Origin: Panax quinquefolius
Taxonomy: Eukaryota; Streptophyta; Magnoliopsida; Apiales; Araliaceae
NCBI GenBank assembly: GCA_020205615.1
Contig: CM035171.1
Location: 121,648,893 to 121,712,892 of the forward strand
Length of the DNA: 64,000 bases
Reading direction: 5' to 3'
Shown here: piece by piece, positions 11,000 through 22,043 of the stretch
Layout: every line of letters begins with the position of its first letter
Numbering within the stretch: the first letter of the stretch is position 1
Position numbers and translations under genes: made by a program
The notes under the pieces: model-generated
Told to the model about the DNA's origin: nothing
The model's database searches: none
The model's input: the letters and a program-made list of their open reading frames with translations, nothing else

Positions 11000-13200
11000 G
11001 GCGGACATTGAGCACGCGCCTTCATCATCGGAGTTTAGCAATCTGGGGTCGGTGAAGCGGTAGATAGCTTTCTTTTCCTCGCTCTCGGCGATCCTCGTAC
11101 CCTCAGAGTATACCTTCGTGATCTCGACATTAAGTTCGTCAGGAGTCCTGTGTAGTCACTTTGAATCGCTTGGGAGCTCTTGATCGAGCAGGGCCTCGTC
11201 CTCAAAATCCTTTATTTTGTGGCGGAGCTTGTGGCGTTTGGCCTTATGCCTTGAGCCGTCTTGAGCCTTCGTCTCGGCCTCACCAAGTTGTATGACTAAG
11301 CGATTGGTGAAGAAAACTCCTCATTTTTTGCCTTGGGAGTAAGTTTTCTTGACCAAACAAGCGTTCAGTCGATCGAGTTTGTTGGGTGGCCGGACGCTTG
11401 ACTTGACCCATCCCTCGTGGCCCTTAATTCGTCATCGGATGTCTTGAATCCATCTAGCCGATCTAATTACTGTTTGAAGGCCATTGATGGTATGAAAAGC
11501 ATCTTCACGACCGGCTCTCTCTCTCTCGGCCGAGGTTGATTTCAACATATTTATCTCTTGTCGCATGAAATCTTCCTCGGCCTCTCCATTTTATGTGTCT
11601 CGGGCCTTGATCGTCAGAAACTGACGACATTAGTCTGCATATTTTCAAAATATTCAAGTCAAATGTCAAATATTCAAAGGAAAGCAGAGATATAGAGGAA
11701 GAAGAGATTGTTGTTTTACCTTAGCGAATAACTCATCCCTCGTCGAGAAGATTTCCGTCCAGTATGATCTTTGAGCCGGTGGTCGTCGGTATTCGACGAA
11801 AGCTCAGAAGAGGTCAAAGGGAAGTTGGCGTTGAACACAGGCCACAAGGTCGGAGATCCTGACCTCGGCATGGTAACTTTCGACACGAAGGGCCAAGGTC
11901 GTTCGGGAGAAGGTCTCGGCCTTTCGGGGAGAGAGAGTGGGTACATTCGGGAGGTGTAAGTCTGCGTGTATAGTTTCGATTATGGGAGATTTATTTGGGG
12001 TGGGTCCTTTGGGTGTTGAAGCGAAGCGGAACTTCGGATGGCTATCGAGTCGTTTCCTCTTCTAGATAGCGTCGGAATCCGCCGTCACTGGTCGTAAAAT
12101 CCTCTTGATCTGTATTTCTCTGGGAGGCACGAAGGGTGGGATAATGAAAGGCGAGGAACCACGAGCTCTTGAAAGTTAGAGAGGGTTATTTTTGTTTTAA
12201 TTTTTGATCCTAAGTATATTTCTTGATCGGAGACGATCAAGTAAATCGCTTTGATCGAGGAATGGTTTAAGGGTTGGTTCTATTTACGGTGTGGATTCGG
12301 GAGGGGTGTGAGAGGGGTGACACTGGGTTTTCTGGTAGCTCTCCTCTTACATCGAGGATGAAGGGTCTCTTACGGTATGAGAACCTCTTGACCTCTGCTT
12401 CTTCATTTGAAATTCATCAAGTATGAATTTACGGTGTTGAATTCGACTTGAGGGAGTAGCCGGTTGGTATAGCCTCAATTGTTTAGAAGACTTCCCGGAC
12501 AAAAAATCTTGAACTCCTTTATTTCTAAGGAGCTCGATGCGATCAAAGATCTTGCATAAATCAAACAATTCTATGTTAAAATTATATATCATAAAATATT
12601 TTCAAAAAATATATATATATGAAATAATTTGGTACTTACACTTATGGTCATATAACCATGCACTGCTTGAGAGGAGTCAAGTATTTCCACTCTTCCTTGG
12701 GAAGTTGTCGAATAGTTCCATCATTTCCACTTCCGTTCTTGAAGCGTCTCAGAAGTCGTGAGATATCTTTTTCGTCGATTGCCCGATTCGGTAAAGAAGA
12801 AATCTCGGGGCCTTTGACGAAGAACCATTTCTCGTGCCATCCCCTATTGCTCGAAGGGGTGTTCACCGTGACGTCTATCGAATTTTTCTCCGGACTTGAG
12901 GAGAATGCTTCTTTAAGGGCCTTGAACCCCTTCTCCTGGATTGTACTATTTTGTAGGCGGTGAAGAAGAAGTCGAGGGAGGGCTCGGCGCTTGATTCATG
13001 GCGAGAAAGCCACGAAGGCGAGAATGTGAATGTAGGAGTTTGGCACCGGTTGTGAAAAACCCACACCCGAAACCCGGTAGGGTCACTATAAAGATGTGTG
13101 GGAAGCGACCCCCTTCTCGATAAAGGTCCTTTGGGACGGAGTCCATCCTTGGTAGTTGGTACATCTTTTCACGGGGGCCAAGGGGTACCACGATCGCGTG
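11000..13200 (-). pseudogene. Antisense extra gene of the Tat element (gypsy-type transposon protein-like), decayed
   Basis: Read on the minus strand, 13191-12648 gives pieces in changing frames: an opening around PHIFIVTLPGFGC, then AMNQAPS and EPSLDFFFTAYKIVQS, and WHEKWFFVKGPE. This resembles the plant family often annotated as putative gypsy-type transposon protein (Transposase_28-like, with an N-terminal globular domain). Toward 11000 the minus strand becomes rich in Glu, Lys, Arg and Leu (for example DELRATRDG), fitting a C-terminal coiled coil. It lies between pol and the 3' LTR in reverse orientation. Extra antisense genes here are known in some Tat elements; their function is unknown. 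The family assignment comes from memory and is moderate. Confidence 0.55.
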
Positions 13201-13781
13201 GGTATCCGGAATGTGGGCAGAGATCGAACCCTCTTTAGTTTGACCTCGGTTATGATAGAAGGAGTGTTGGCGTCGAGAATCGCTCTCCGTACTCTGTAGT
13301 ATTCGAGAGGGGTTTTTGAGTTTTTGCTTTGGGATTCGTGCTTGAAGTCCCTACGTGAGGATTGGGGTTTGGTGGAACCACTTTGTGATTGGTGTTACAG
13401 TATGGGGAACTCATTTGGGGTTGTGGGAAGCCATTTGTGACGATTTGCGAGAGAAAGATCGAGAAAGTTTAGAGGTATTTCGAATTTCAAATGAGCAGGT
13501 AAAAGCTGTCGAATTTGGTAAAGTTATCCTTTTATATTGTGATTTACCACGGTGTTGGCGGGTACATTAAATGCTAGTAATAATTTGGAATTTGAATGGG
13601 AAGCGTCGGGTTTGGTCAGGATATTTAATGGATAGGGCCTTTCGATTTGGGCCTTTAATTTCCTTTTCGTCTCATTTAAGTGAGCAATAAATGGGATGCG
13701 TTTTAATTACTTCTTATTATTATTGATTCTCGGTAAAATATCATGGACTATTTATAGTTTTCTATTAAACATTACATTCGA
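13201..13781. other. Tat region upstream of the 3' LTR, no gene seen
   Basis: Sequence between the antisense gene and the polypurine tract. It may include the promoter of the antisense gene. No recognisable coding similarity. Confidence 0.45.
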
Positions 13782-13798
13782 CAAAAAACTAGGGGCAA
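13782..13798 (+). other. Polypurine tract of the Tat element
   Basis: CAAAAAACTAGGGGCAA lies immediately before the 3' LTR and would prime plus-strand DNA synthesis. Confidence 0.7.
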
Positions 13799-14472
13799 TG
13801 TTGGGTCGTGATATTTTTTCTCTCGTTGGTAGGGTGTATTGGGCTTACTCTTTTAATTAATCTATTGGGCCTTTATTAGTGAACCATGGAAGTCTTTGAG
13901 CAGATTATCTTATTATTTTCTTTTTAACTTATAAGGCCAAGATTGATCCGATTGGGTCGATCCTTTGGACATTTTAATATCTATCATTTTGACTGCTGAT
14001 GATGAAAAAGCATGATGGTTGACTAGAGAACTGCCGTGCATTAATGTGGATGGGATCATGCTTAAAGTGGGCGCGGTGGAAGCGATGACAAAAAGCGGTG
14101 GATAAACTACATGCGATCGGTGAGAACCCATCGGATAAAAAAGGGGTGTCGGGGTAGTAGTGGGTGTACGATAATCCGAGCAAAGAGAGTATAACTTAGC
14201 AAGGAAGTCTTCACAAAGAGGTACGTTCTCATACACTTCTTTATTCATAATCACAGAGGCACGGAGAATTATTATTATCTCTCTCTCAATACATTAGGCG
14301 ATATAGCCTCCGTTTCGATAAACCTTGTGAACATTTTTACTGACTCTCACGCCTGAGCTATCCCGACGGAAGGCCGCCGTCGAAGCTTGTGGTGTTTATC
14401 GTGTGTTTACGGTCTGCGAGGATCGGGACGTCTTACGTGATTGGGGCGTGGCGAGAAGATCTTGGCGTTAAC
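13799..14472 (+). repeat. 3' LTR of the Tat element
   Basis: Partner of 3480-4097. It contains the same central and terminal blocks but about 55 more bases from scattered indels. Confidence 0.9.
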
Positions 14473-14919
14473 TTGAGAAATTTTGAATTTTGAGACCTAG
14501 GTTTTTTTTTATCGAAGTCGGGGCTTCAAATTTTGATGTTTTTAGCTTTTGATGTTTTGATTAGTATTAATGTTCAATAGAAAGTGGTTTGACGATTTTT
14601 CCCTTTAATATTTAATAAATGTTTAATCGAAAATTTAAAAACTCTTTGTTTCATTAAACATTAGTTCAATTATGTCCTACCCAGACAATCGTGTTAGCAA
14701 TTTCTAACGTGACAGTTCCAATTGAAAGGAATTGAGAAAAAAAATAGTTCAATCATTTAATTGACAACATTGAAAGGTAGATCACCAAATTAGAATATGA
14801 CATATAGTTTGGGATAGTAATTTATATTTAACCCATATAGTAACTACTAAGGCGCATACCTTTTAAATGTCCTTCGACAAGCGTGCATTTTATAAATATT
14901 TTAGTAGAGTGCGTGATCA
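14473..14919. other. Intergenic, no gene seen
   Basis: AT-rich sequence between the Tat element and the next insertion, with no supported feature. Confidence 0.6.
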
Positions 14920-14929
14920 TTGACATTAT

Positions 14930-16037
14930 GGGTTAAATGCTTTTTCAGTAACTGTACTATAGGTTGACTTACTGATGGATAACTGAACTTTTTTTTCTTA
15001 CAGTCAATTCACTATACTCTACTTTGCTAACAAAAAGTTAAAAAACTCGTTAAAAACTTTGACTTTCAAGCGGGCGGTACACATTAGTAATTTGAGTTGT
15101 CAAAATTCTGAAAGTCGACGTAAGCGCGCTTTGTGTGACGTGGCAGTGATTATATGGATTTGTAGGGAAATTTTTATGAAAAAAATGAAAAAAATATTTT
15201 AAAGTATAATATAAATTATAAAAATTATAAAATTAAAAATATTTTAAAATTAAATTTTTTTCAAATTCAGACATTAAATTTATAATTGAGTCAATTTGGT
15301 GATAATTTTTTTTTCTTTTCTAACTAGGATAAATAATTTGTACTTTCACATGCAAATAATTTTTGTCAAATAATTTTTAATTTTATCAAATAAGTTTTAT
15401 TGTAATTTTAATTTTTTTAATAAAATAAAAAATGCATTTTTTTTTAAAATAAAAAAAAACCCAACTTTTTAAATAAAATTTATTTTATTTTTATTAAAAA
15501 AACGCACGACTTTTTTATTAAAAAAATATAAAACACAACTTTTTAAATAAAAATAAAAGCAGCTTTTTTTTTAATAAAAAATTAAAACACGCTTTTTTAA
15601 ATAAAAATAAAAAGTGCGATTTTTTATTAAAAAATTTGTACTTTTTATTTAAAAAAATGCAGTTTTTTTTATTTAAAAAAATGTAAAACACAACTTTTTT
15701 TAATAAAAAAAAAAAAAAAAAACTCATTTTTTTAATAAAACTTTTTATTATTAAACAAAAAAACGCTGTGTACCGTTCAATTTTCATTTTCTTCATAAAA
15801 ATTTTCCTACAAATCCACATAATCACTGCCACGTCACACAAAGCGCTTTATCGTCAACTTTGTAGCAGACAACTCAAATTGATGATGTATATTGCCCGTT
15901 AAAAGTCGATTTTAACGGGTTTTTAATTTTTGTTAGCAAAAGTCGATGCGTTGTGAGTTGTTGTAAAAAAAAAGTTCAATTATCTATCTGTAGAAATCTA
16001 ATTTATAAGACAAGATTATCGAAAAAGCATTTAATCC
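14930..16037. mobile_element. Non-autonomous Mutator-like element with long inverted ends
   Basis: The left end GGGTTAAATGCTTTTTC (14930 on) is inverted at the right end (complement of 16037 back). Similarity of the two arms continues for about 260 bases, through TTTGCTAACAAAAA and the near-identical GACGTGGCAGTGATTAT block (15138 and 15830). A perfect 10-bp target-site duplication, TTGACATTAT, flanks it at 14920-14929 and 16038-16047. Long terminal inverted repeats with a 9-11 bp duplication indicate the Mutator superfamily. No transposase is encoded; the centre is AT-rich. Confidence 0.85.
15380..15760. repeat. Low-complexity A/T-run array inside the inverted-repeat element
   Basis: Alternating runs such as TTTTTTATTAAAAAA and ACTTTTTAAATAAAAA recur about every 35-45 bases, often with a short CAC/GCG-containing spacer. 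They form a series of weak palindromes. The lysine- and phenylalanine-rich frame across it is a by-product of composition. Confidence 0.75.
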
Positions 16038-16047
16038 TTGACATTAT

Positions 16048-16860
16048 CAAAATTTTGGATCATTGACCGTCAATAACAACTAAGAATTAATTAAAATGAA
16101 TGCGCGCGTGAAGCAAACACTCTCTTTGGTTGATTTGTTACAACTTACAAGTACTTCGGTCTAATTCTATATGATTAAGCGAGGTGAATTCATATAACAT
16201 CATAAATGTTAAATTTAAAATTACAACTGAAACATATATAGTAATGCATGCATGCAAGAATAGGTATGTGTATCGACAGATTCTACTTATATTTTTATTG
16301 GAACTATTTAAAAAAATAATTTGATTGATGTATTGTTAGTAGAGCTTGGAAGGCACATAATTGTTTTAAAAATAAAAATAATAATATGACTTATTCACCA
16401 TTTGTGTTTTTATCAAACTTTCAATGAATAAAAATTCTTTTAGACTTCCAACAATGACTTTTTTTATTATTCTAATTAATTTTAATTAATACAATCAACT
16501 AATTATTAACATATTTTAATCATTACTAACAAAATTATTAAGATTAAATAATTAATATATTAAATAAAATTGAAAAAAAATGTATAATGTTGGAGAGTCA
16601 AATCCATTTTTATGGAACAATCCATGGCTCATATGTGATATGGCTGCTGCTCATCAAAGATAATTAAACCGAACAAATTCGATAAAATTCATGTTGCAAT
16701 CCAGAAAAGATGAAACATCAAAACAACAGGTGAAGAAAACCTGGTGCTGGGCACAAAGTACAAAATAAATATGAAATAAAATTTGGCAAAGGATAATGAA
16801 ATAATAACCAGAAAACTACAGCAAGCCGCTCAATTACTAAAGCCTGTATTAGCCTTTAAT
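16048..16860. other. Intergenic sequence and TCTP 3' UTR
   Basis: AT-rich. The part next to 16861 must include the 3' UTR of the minus-strand TCTP gene (roughly 16650-16860). No other gene is visible. Confidence 0.6.
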
Positions 16861-19800
16861 CTAACACTTGATCTCCTTCAATCCATGGCCAAAGTATAAA
16901 AAGGTTGGGTCAGTTGCACCATCCTTGTAATAAGCAAACACTTGGCTCCCTTCATCGTGCATGCTCTCCCCAACAAAACTGCAAAATACACCACACAACC
17001 AGTAAGTTACAGCCAGATTATTATCTTTAAAACATGCAAGTGAAACAATGTCACAGTCATAGGAGCCTGTAAAATACGGTCCACAATTAAAAATAACTTA
17101 CAATTGGAGGTCCTTAAGCTTTCCGAGCAGAAACTTGGTTGCCCCCTCAATACCCTTCTTAAATTCCTCTTTTTTGTCATCCTCTAGCTTGGGTGTCAAC
17201 GCTTTGATGTACTTCTTAATGCATGCAACGAACTGCTTCTTGTCAAAAGGAGGTTGCTCCTACAGGTAACAGATGGACAAATGTCAATTTCCACATCCAA
17301 AATCCCTAAACTTGCAAACATGCAAGAAGTCAATGAAATTAACTCATTACCTGGAGCCTAAATGTGTCAACAATGTCGACCACCTTAACGGTTTGATCAT
17401 CAACACCCTCATCGTCATCACCACCTTCAGCAGAAGGGTTTGCACCAATGTTCACATCAACTGCTCCTTGCACAACCCACTGCAACAAGCAAAAAAACCA
17501 GGACAAATAATTAAAAAAGGGGAACATACTACATTAAATCTAAACAACACAACGGGGTGTCTCACTGGTTAACATAACCATATAGTCACAATAATAGTAC
17601 TTGGGTAACAAGTTTCAGGATTTTAAAAGAATAAAAGGGAAAAACTAAGTTGTTCTCTAAGGAAAACCAAGTGGAAGAATATGATATTGTACGTTGTAAA
17701 AGAGGGCACGACAAGACAAATACTAACCTTTCCCTCAACTTCCCATAGGCAACCGTTCTCAATTTCCTTGTATGGAAACGAGTCCGAGAGAAGCTCGTCA
17801 CCTGAAAATTTAAAAATGATTTATGTTAAACAGAAGAGCACATGAAGACATACGACTCATCAAGTGTTTATAAAACAATATACCCCACTATATATTTAAA
17901 TATGAACTTAGTTTGTATCAAAATCAAGTTTGATCCAAGCATTTGGTGCAGAAAATAACATATATCAGTCGCTCCAAATGTGGACAGAATCTTGAAACAA
18001 CTCCAAAATGTAATTATTATTTTTTAATTAGGAAAAAAAAGAGAAAAAGTTAGAATAAGACTAAGGTTGTGTTTGATAAAACTGACTATTAACATCTGAA
18101 TAATATAGAGCATCTGAATAAAATTATATCTAAATGAAAAAATATTGTTTGATAATTAATTTTTTCAAAATGTCTTAATAACATTATTTTACCATATTAC
18201 CCTCGAACTATTTTTTTCTTTCTCATATTTTACTCTCTTATTTGATCTGTTCCAAGGGACGCCATCGGATTCCGTCATCGGTAACAAATTCCGGCCAGTT
18301 CAATTCTCAGATTTACCACAAAAGGATGAGACAACAACTGAGAAGCCGACAACCTTTTGCTCGATTCTCTCTGTAAACAACACTCAATAAAACTCTGAAA
18401 CTCCAATGACTTGGATTTTCTCTAGATCGGCGAAACTTGTTGCGGCAATGGTGGACCTGGTGGTTGGCGAGAAGGGTAAGCGGAATCAAGGGCGGCGTTC
18501 AGAGGAATCCAGTAAAGGGAGGCGGAGATTGAGCTGGTGGCGTTCACGGACAAGCGCCATATTATAATTTGGCCAGGAGGGGAGAGTTGGGGATCTAGAA
18601 TTCTAGATTCTATATCTATCTACAGGGGAAGAAGAAATATTGGGTTCATATAAGTGGAAAGAAAAAAGCACGTGGGTGGAAGTTGAAAACAAGGCGGAAG
18701 GGTGTGCTTGGGGGGAAGGAAATGGAGACTGGAGATGGAGAAATTGAGGGAGAAGCTGAGGGATACAAGAAGAATTTTGTAATATTGAAGAGGTCATTTT
18801 TGTTCAAAAAATAGTTAATTTAGTTCAGATCTACCTCTGAATAGTATAGATTTAATTTCATATCTTACCGATTAAGAGGTAAAAAAATTTACCAAACAAG
18901 TTTTGCCATATGAGGCATATCCATTAAGAGGTATTCAGGTGTAAACAAACACTACCTAAGAAAACTTTAGGCTCACGATTGAGAAAGCATCTCAATCAAT
19001 GTAATGTAATTGGAGATACTCTGAGCTCCCCAAGCCAGTAAGATATTATAGTGATTTTTCTTTGACGTGCAGAAACGTCTACCCAATGCAGGGGAAGGAG
19101 GAACTACGACAATTTAACATTGGGTTTAGCTAATATTGCATACTTCACCCCATTGCCAAAGTAGATTGTTACACAATAAGAAAGAAGAAACAAAGTAATC
19201 AACCCAGTAAATAGTGATAACACTGTTTTTTTTTTTTTTTTTTTTTTGGGGGGGGGGGGGGGAGGAGAAGAGGCAGGAGAGTGAAACAGTTACAGTTGCA
19301 GGCATGTGTTGCAGTGTGTAAACAAACCCTAAACAAATTCAGCACAAAGGGTTTCCAAGTGCATTAATTTGGAACTCAACTCCCATAATTCTTTTTAAAA
19401 AATCATAACTTTGCCCCTTCACCACCAGACCTTAATAAGAGTTCATCTTTTCATAAAAGATCTGAAAGGAAAAGGAGTTCTTCAAAATTAATTAATCACG
19501 AATCAGATGGTCAAGTAAAGTTTTGATTTTTACCAATAATTATTTAAAATTACAACATAAAAAACCATAAAATTCTAGTTTTACCCCCTCTGTAGAAAAG
19601 GATAAGAGAAACACTGCCCATCAAATAAATCTAATTCTGAAGAATTACTTTACTAATAAATATCGTAAGCTCGTATGCGTTGAAAGGTAAAGAGCAAACA
19701 GTCCACCGATTCAATATGAATATATAATATTTACATGCAATCAGAACATAACGACCTAAAAATCAGAGCAACTCATTCAACTAATTACAAAAATCTGATA

Positions 19801-20039
19801 AAATTCAGATCATATATATTAATAAATAATGAATTTAACACAGATCTAGAGGAAATAACATAAGTAAACAGGACACATCCAATTAAATTCGAGAATACTT
19901 AAAAAAACATAAAAAAAGGCAAGAATTTTACTACTCTAACCAAGTAAATACGCCATGAAATTAAGCGTGTATATATATATAAATTTGTATAATTGAGAGG
20001 GAGAAATTTACCGGTAAGCAAATCCTGAAAAACCAACAT
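16861..20039 (-). CDS. TCTP: Translationally controlled tumor protein (5 exons, 168 aa)
   Basis: Minus-strand exons in order: 20012-20039, 17728-17801, 17351-17479, 17102-17259 and 16861-16978, totalling 507 nt. All introns are GT-AG and the frame is unbroken. The product is exactly 168 aa, the usual plant length. It starts [16 protein letters not shown] and ends KEIKC. The TCTP signature IGANPSAEG lies at residues 45-53 and the second signature (LQFFVGES...VFAYY) near 128-147. The acidic loop after residue 53 and the basic helical hairpin ([15 protein letters not shown], then KKEEFKKG) are present. TCTP is a conserved cytosolic growth regulator binding Ca2+ and small GTPases; in plants it is linked to cell division and TOR-related growth. 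Intron 1 is 2.2 kb and carries a Tourist-like insertion. Confidence 0.97.
18065..18956. mobile_element. Tourist-like (PIF/Harbinger) element in TCTP intron 1
   Basis: Terminal inverted repeats GGTTGTGTTTG (left) and GGTAGTGTTTG (complement of the right end) match at 10 of 11 positions. TAA flanks both sides (18062-18064 and 18957-18959), the TWA duplication expected for PIF/Harbinger. At 892 bp with no transposase frame, it is non-autonomous. Confidence 0.6.
19227..19263. repeat. Poly-T/poly-G homopolymer junction
   Basis: More than 20 T bases run directly into about 14 G bases inside TCTP intron 1. Run length is likely unreliable. Confidence 0.9.
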
Positions 20040-20152
20040 GTTTGCAGGCTAACTAGAATTCCTTGATCCAAACAAAGATTATTGACCTGAGAAAGAGAAG
20101 AAGAGAAGAATATTGAAAGAGGGATTTGTATGAACAAGATAGGACAATATAT
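20040..20152 (-). promoter_or_regulatory. TCTP promoter and pyrimidine-rich 5' leader
   Basis: On the minus strand a TATA box (CTATATATTG, about 20142-20151) lies about 100 bases before the ATG. It is followed by a CT-rich leader (TTCTTCTCTTCTTCTCTTTC). The pyrimidine tract fits the growth-controlled translation known for TCTP mRNAs; here this is inferred. Confidence 0.65.
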
Positions 20153-20342
20153 AGGCGAGGGTTTTACGGACGCAGATGTAGTGTAGGAGAAGGAGTCTTG
20201 AATTACGGAAACAGGACACTCTTTTCAATGATTTCCATCCAAGTCCTTTTCAGATTTGTTGTGTTTCGGTTTATGGCCCAAGTAAGCTGCTTGAGGTCCA
20301 TTAACTAATTCAATATTTTTATGGGTCCTTTACACTAATATA

Positions 20343-20418
20343 CAACATTTAGAAAGTAATTACAAAAATAAAATATACACAATATAATTACAAAAATAAA
20401 ATATAAACAATATAACGC
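20343..20418. repeat. Two direct repeats of about 31 bp
   Basis: AATTACAAAAATAAAATATA followed by CACAATAT is repeated at once with AAACAATATA. It lies just upstream of the Mutator-like gene and may be near its terminal repeat, which I could not define. Confidence 0.6.
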
Positions 20419-20889
20419 GCCTAAAATCACGTGTTATTATCCAAGTCAGTTGCCCAATTTCATATTTGAAATTAACCGTCCCTAAAATCATGCAACTTTG
20501 AAATTAGAACAACAGATCAACGACGGAGAAGACAAAAATACGAAGTTGAAGCCTCCTATCGCGACTAAACTCGTAATCTGAGAAGACGAAGCCGGTTGTC
20601 GCGACGCATCTCTAAGATCGAAAATAGCATACAAAATCAACAACGCCTTCAAGATCAGTAACCAAATATTGCAGTGATTGTTGAATACAAGATCAACATC
20701 AACTTCGATAAAAAAATACTGAGGTATGTGAGTTTAAAATTTATAATCATATAGTTACCTATTGTTACTACGAATTACTATATTGGTTACATTTCTTAAG
20801 TTTTTTGCACTTAAAATGGTCACACGGTAAGAATAATGAATGTTTTGATTGCAATATGAATGTTTTGGTTGCAATTGCATGTAAAAATG

Positions 20890-22025
20890 CAATTGGTTAC
20901 TGCTTAACATTACATTGGTTACTGTCTAACTATGTCTATGTTACTGTTTAATGTTGGATTGGTTAATGCATAATGGTACTAACTAATGTTGCATTGGTTG
21001 TTGATTAATAATGATTTGGTTATTCTGTCCATTAAATTGGTTACTGACTAATAATGAATTAGCTCATGCGGTACCATCATTGACTTGATTCTTGACTAAT
21101 AATGACTTTATTCTTGTGTAACATTATAATGGTTCTTGATGAAGACTTGTTATCGACTAATCGCCGACTTAGTTATCGCTTAACATTACATTAGTTCTTT
21201 GTCGACTATATCTATATTCATCGTTTAATCTTTGGATTGGTTAATGCATAATGGTACTAACTAATGTTGCATTGGTTACTGACTAATAATGATTTGGTTA
21301 CTGTGTACCATTACATTGGTTATTGACTAATAATGAATTGGCTACTATGTACCATTGCATTGGTTATTGACTAATAATGACTTTGTTACAGTGTAACATT
21401 ATAATGGTTACTAATGAAGACTTGGTTACTGACTAATGCTGACTTAATTACTGCTTAACATTACATTAGTTCTTTGCCCCGATTATGTCTATATTCTTGA
21501 CTAATCTTGATTTGGTTATCGTGTGTACCATTGCATTGAGTTCTTGACTAATAATAACTTTATTCGTGTAATATTATAATGGTTACTAATGAAGACTTGG
21601 TTCTTGATTAATGATGACTTGGTTCTTTGTTTAACATTATATTGGTTCTTAGAAATTTAACATAGGTTATTGACTAATAATGAATTAGCTCACGTGTATC
21701 ATCGCATTAGTTCTTGATTAATAATGACTTTATTCTTTGTGTAACATTATAATGGTTACTTAATGAAGACTTGGTTCTTGATTAATCTTGACTTAATTCT
21801 CGCTTAATATTATATTGGTTATTGTCGACTACGTATATATTCTTGACTAATAATGATTTGGTTTCTTGTGTACCATTGCATCAGTTCTTGACTAATAATT
21901 ACTTTATATCGTGTAACATTATAATGTTATTCTTGATGAAGACTTGGTTCTTCGATTAATGACCGATTGGTTGTTTAACATATATTAGTTCTGGCTAACA
22001 TTGATTTTGTTACTTACCATTACTT
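20890..22025. repeat. Degenerate TTGGTTACTGACTAATAATGA minisatellite
   Basis: Dozens of variants of TTGGTTACTGACTAATAATG and GTGTAACATTATAATGGTTA follow one another for over 1.1 kb, with higher-order similarity of about 150-200 bases. The array lies just upstream of the N-terminal transposase exon, as if within its first intron. The same motif recurs at 42105-42430. Confidence 0.85.
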
Positions 22026-22043
22026 ATTCCGGGGTTGATAGAC

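Larger units (their letters stand above)
3480..14472 (+). mobile_element. Ty3/gypsy LTR retrotransposon, Tat lineage, 11 kb
   Basis: The two LTRs (3480-4097 and 13799-14472) both start TGTTGGGTC and end CTTGGCGTTAAC. The order PBS, gag, protease, reverse transcriptase, RNase H, second RNase H, integrase, long 3' region and polypurine tract places it in Ty3/gypsy. Tat is indicated by the second RNase H domain, the long 3' region with tandem repeats, and the antisense gene between pol and the 3' LTR. No matching 5-bp target-site duplication is evident (left flank ends GATAT; right flank begins TTGAG), so an edge may be altered. All coding parts are broken. Confidence 0.9.

Noticed and set aside
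15518..15841. Minus-strand 107-aa Lys/Phe-rich ORF
   Set aside because: It is produced by the A/T-run array inside the inverted-repeat element and has no protein-like character.
17273..17572. Plus-strand 99-aa ORF
   Set aside because: It overlaps TCTP exon 3 and its introns on the opposite strand; a shadow frame.
18240..18600. Possible captured gene fragment inside the Tourist-like element
   Set aside because: This part is less AT-rich and looks gene-like in composition, but no frame gave a recognisable protein.
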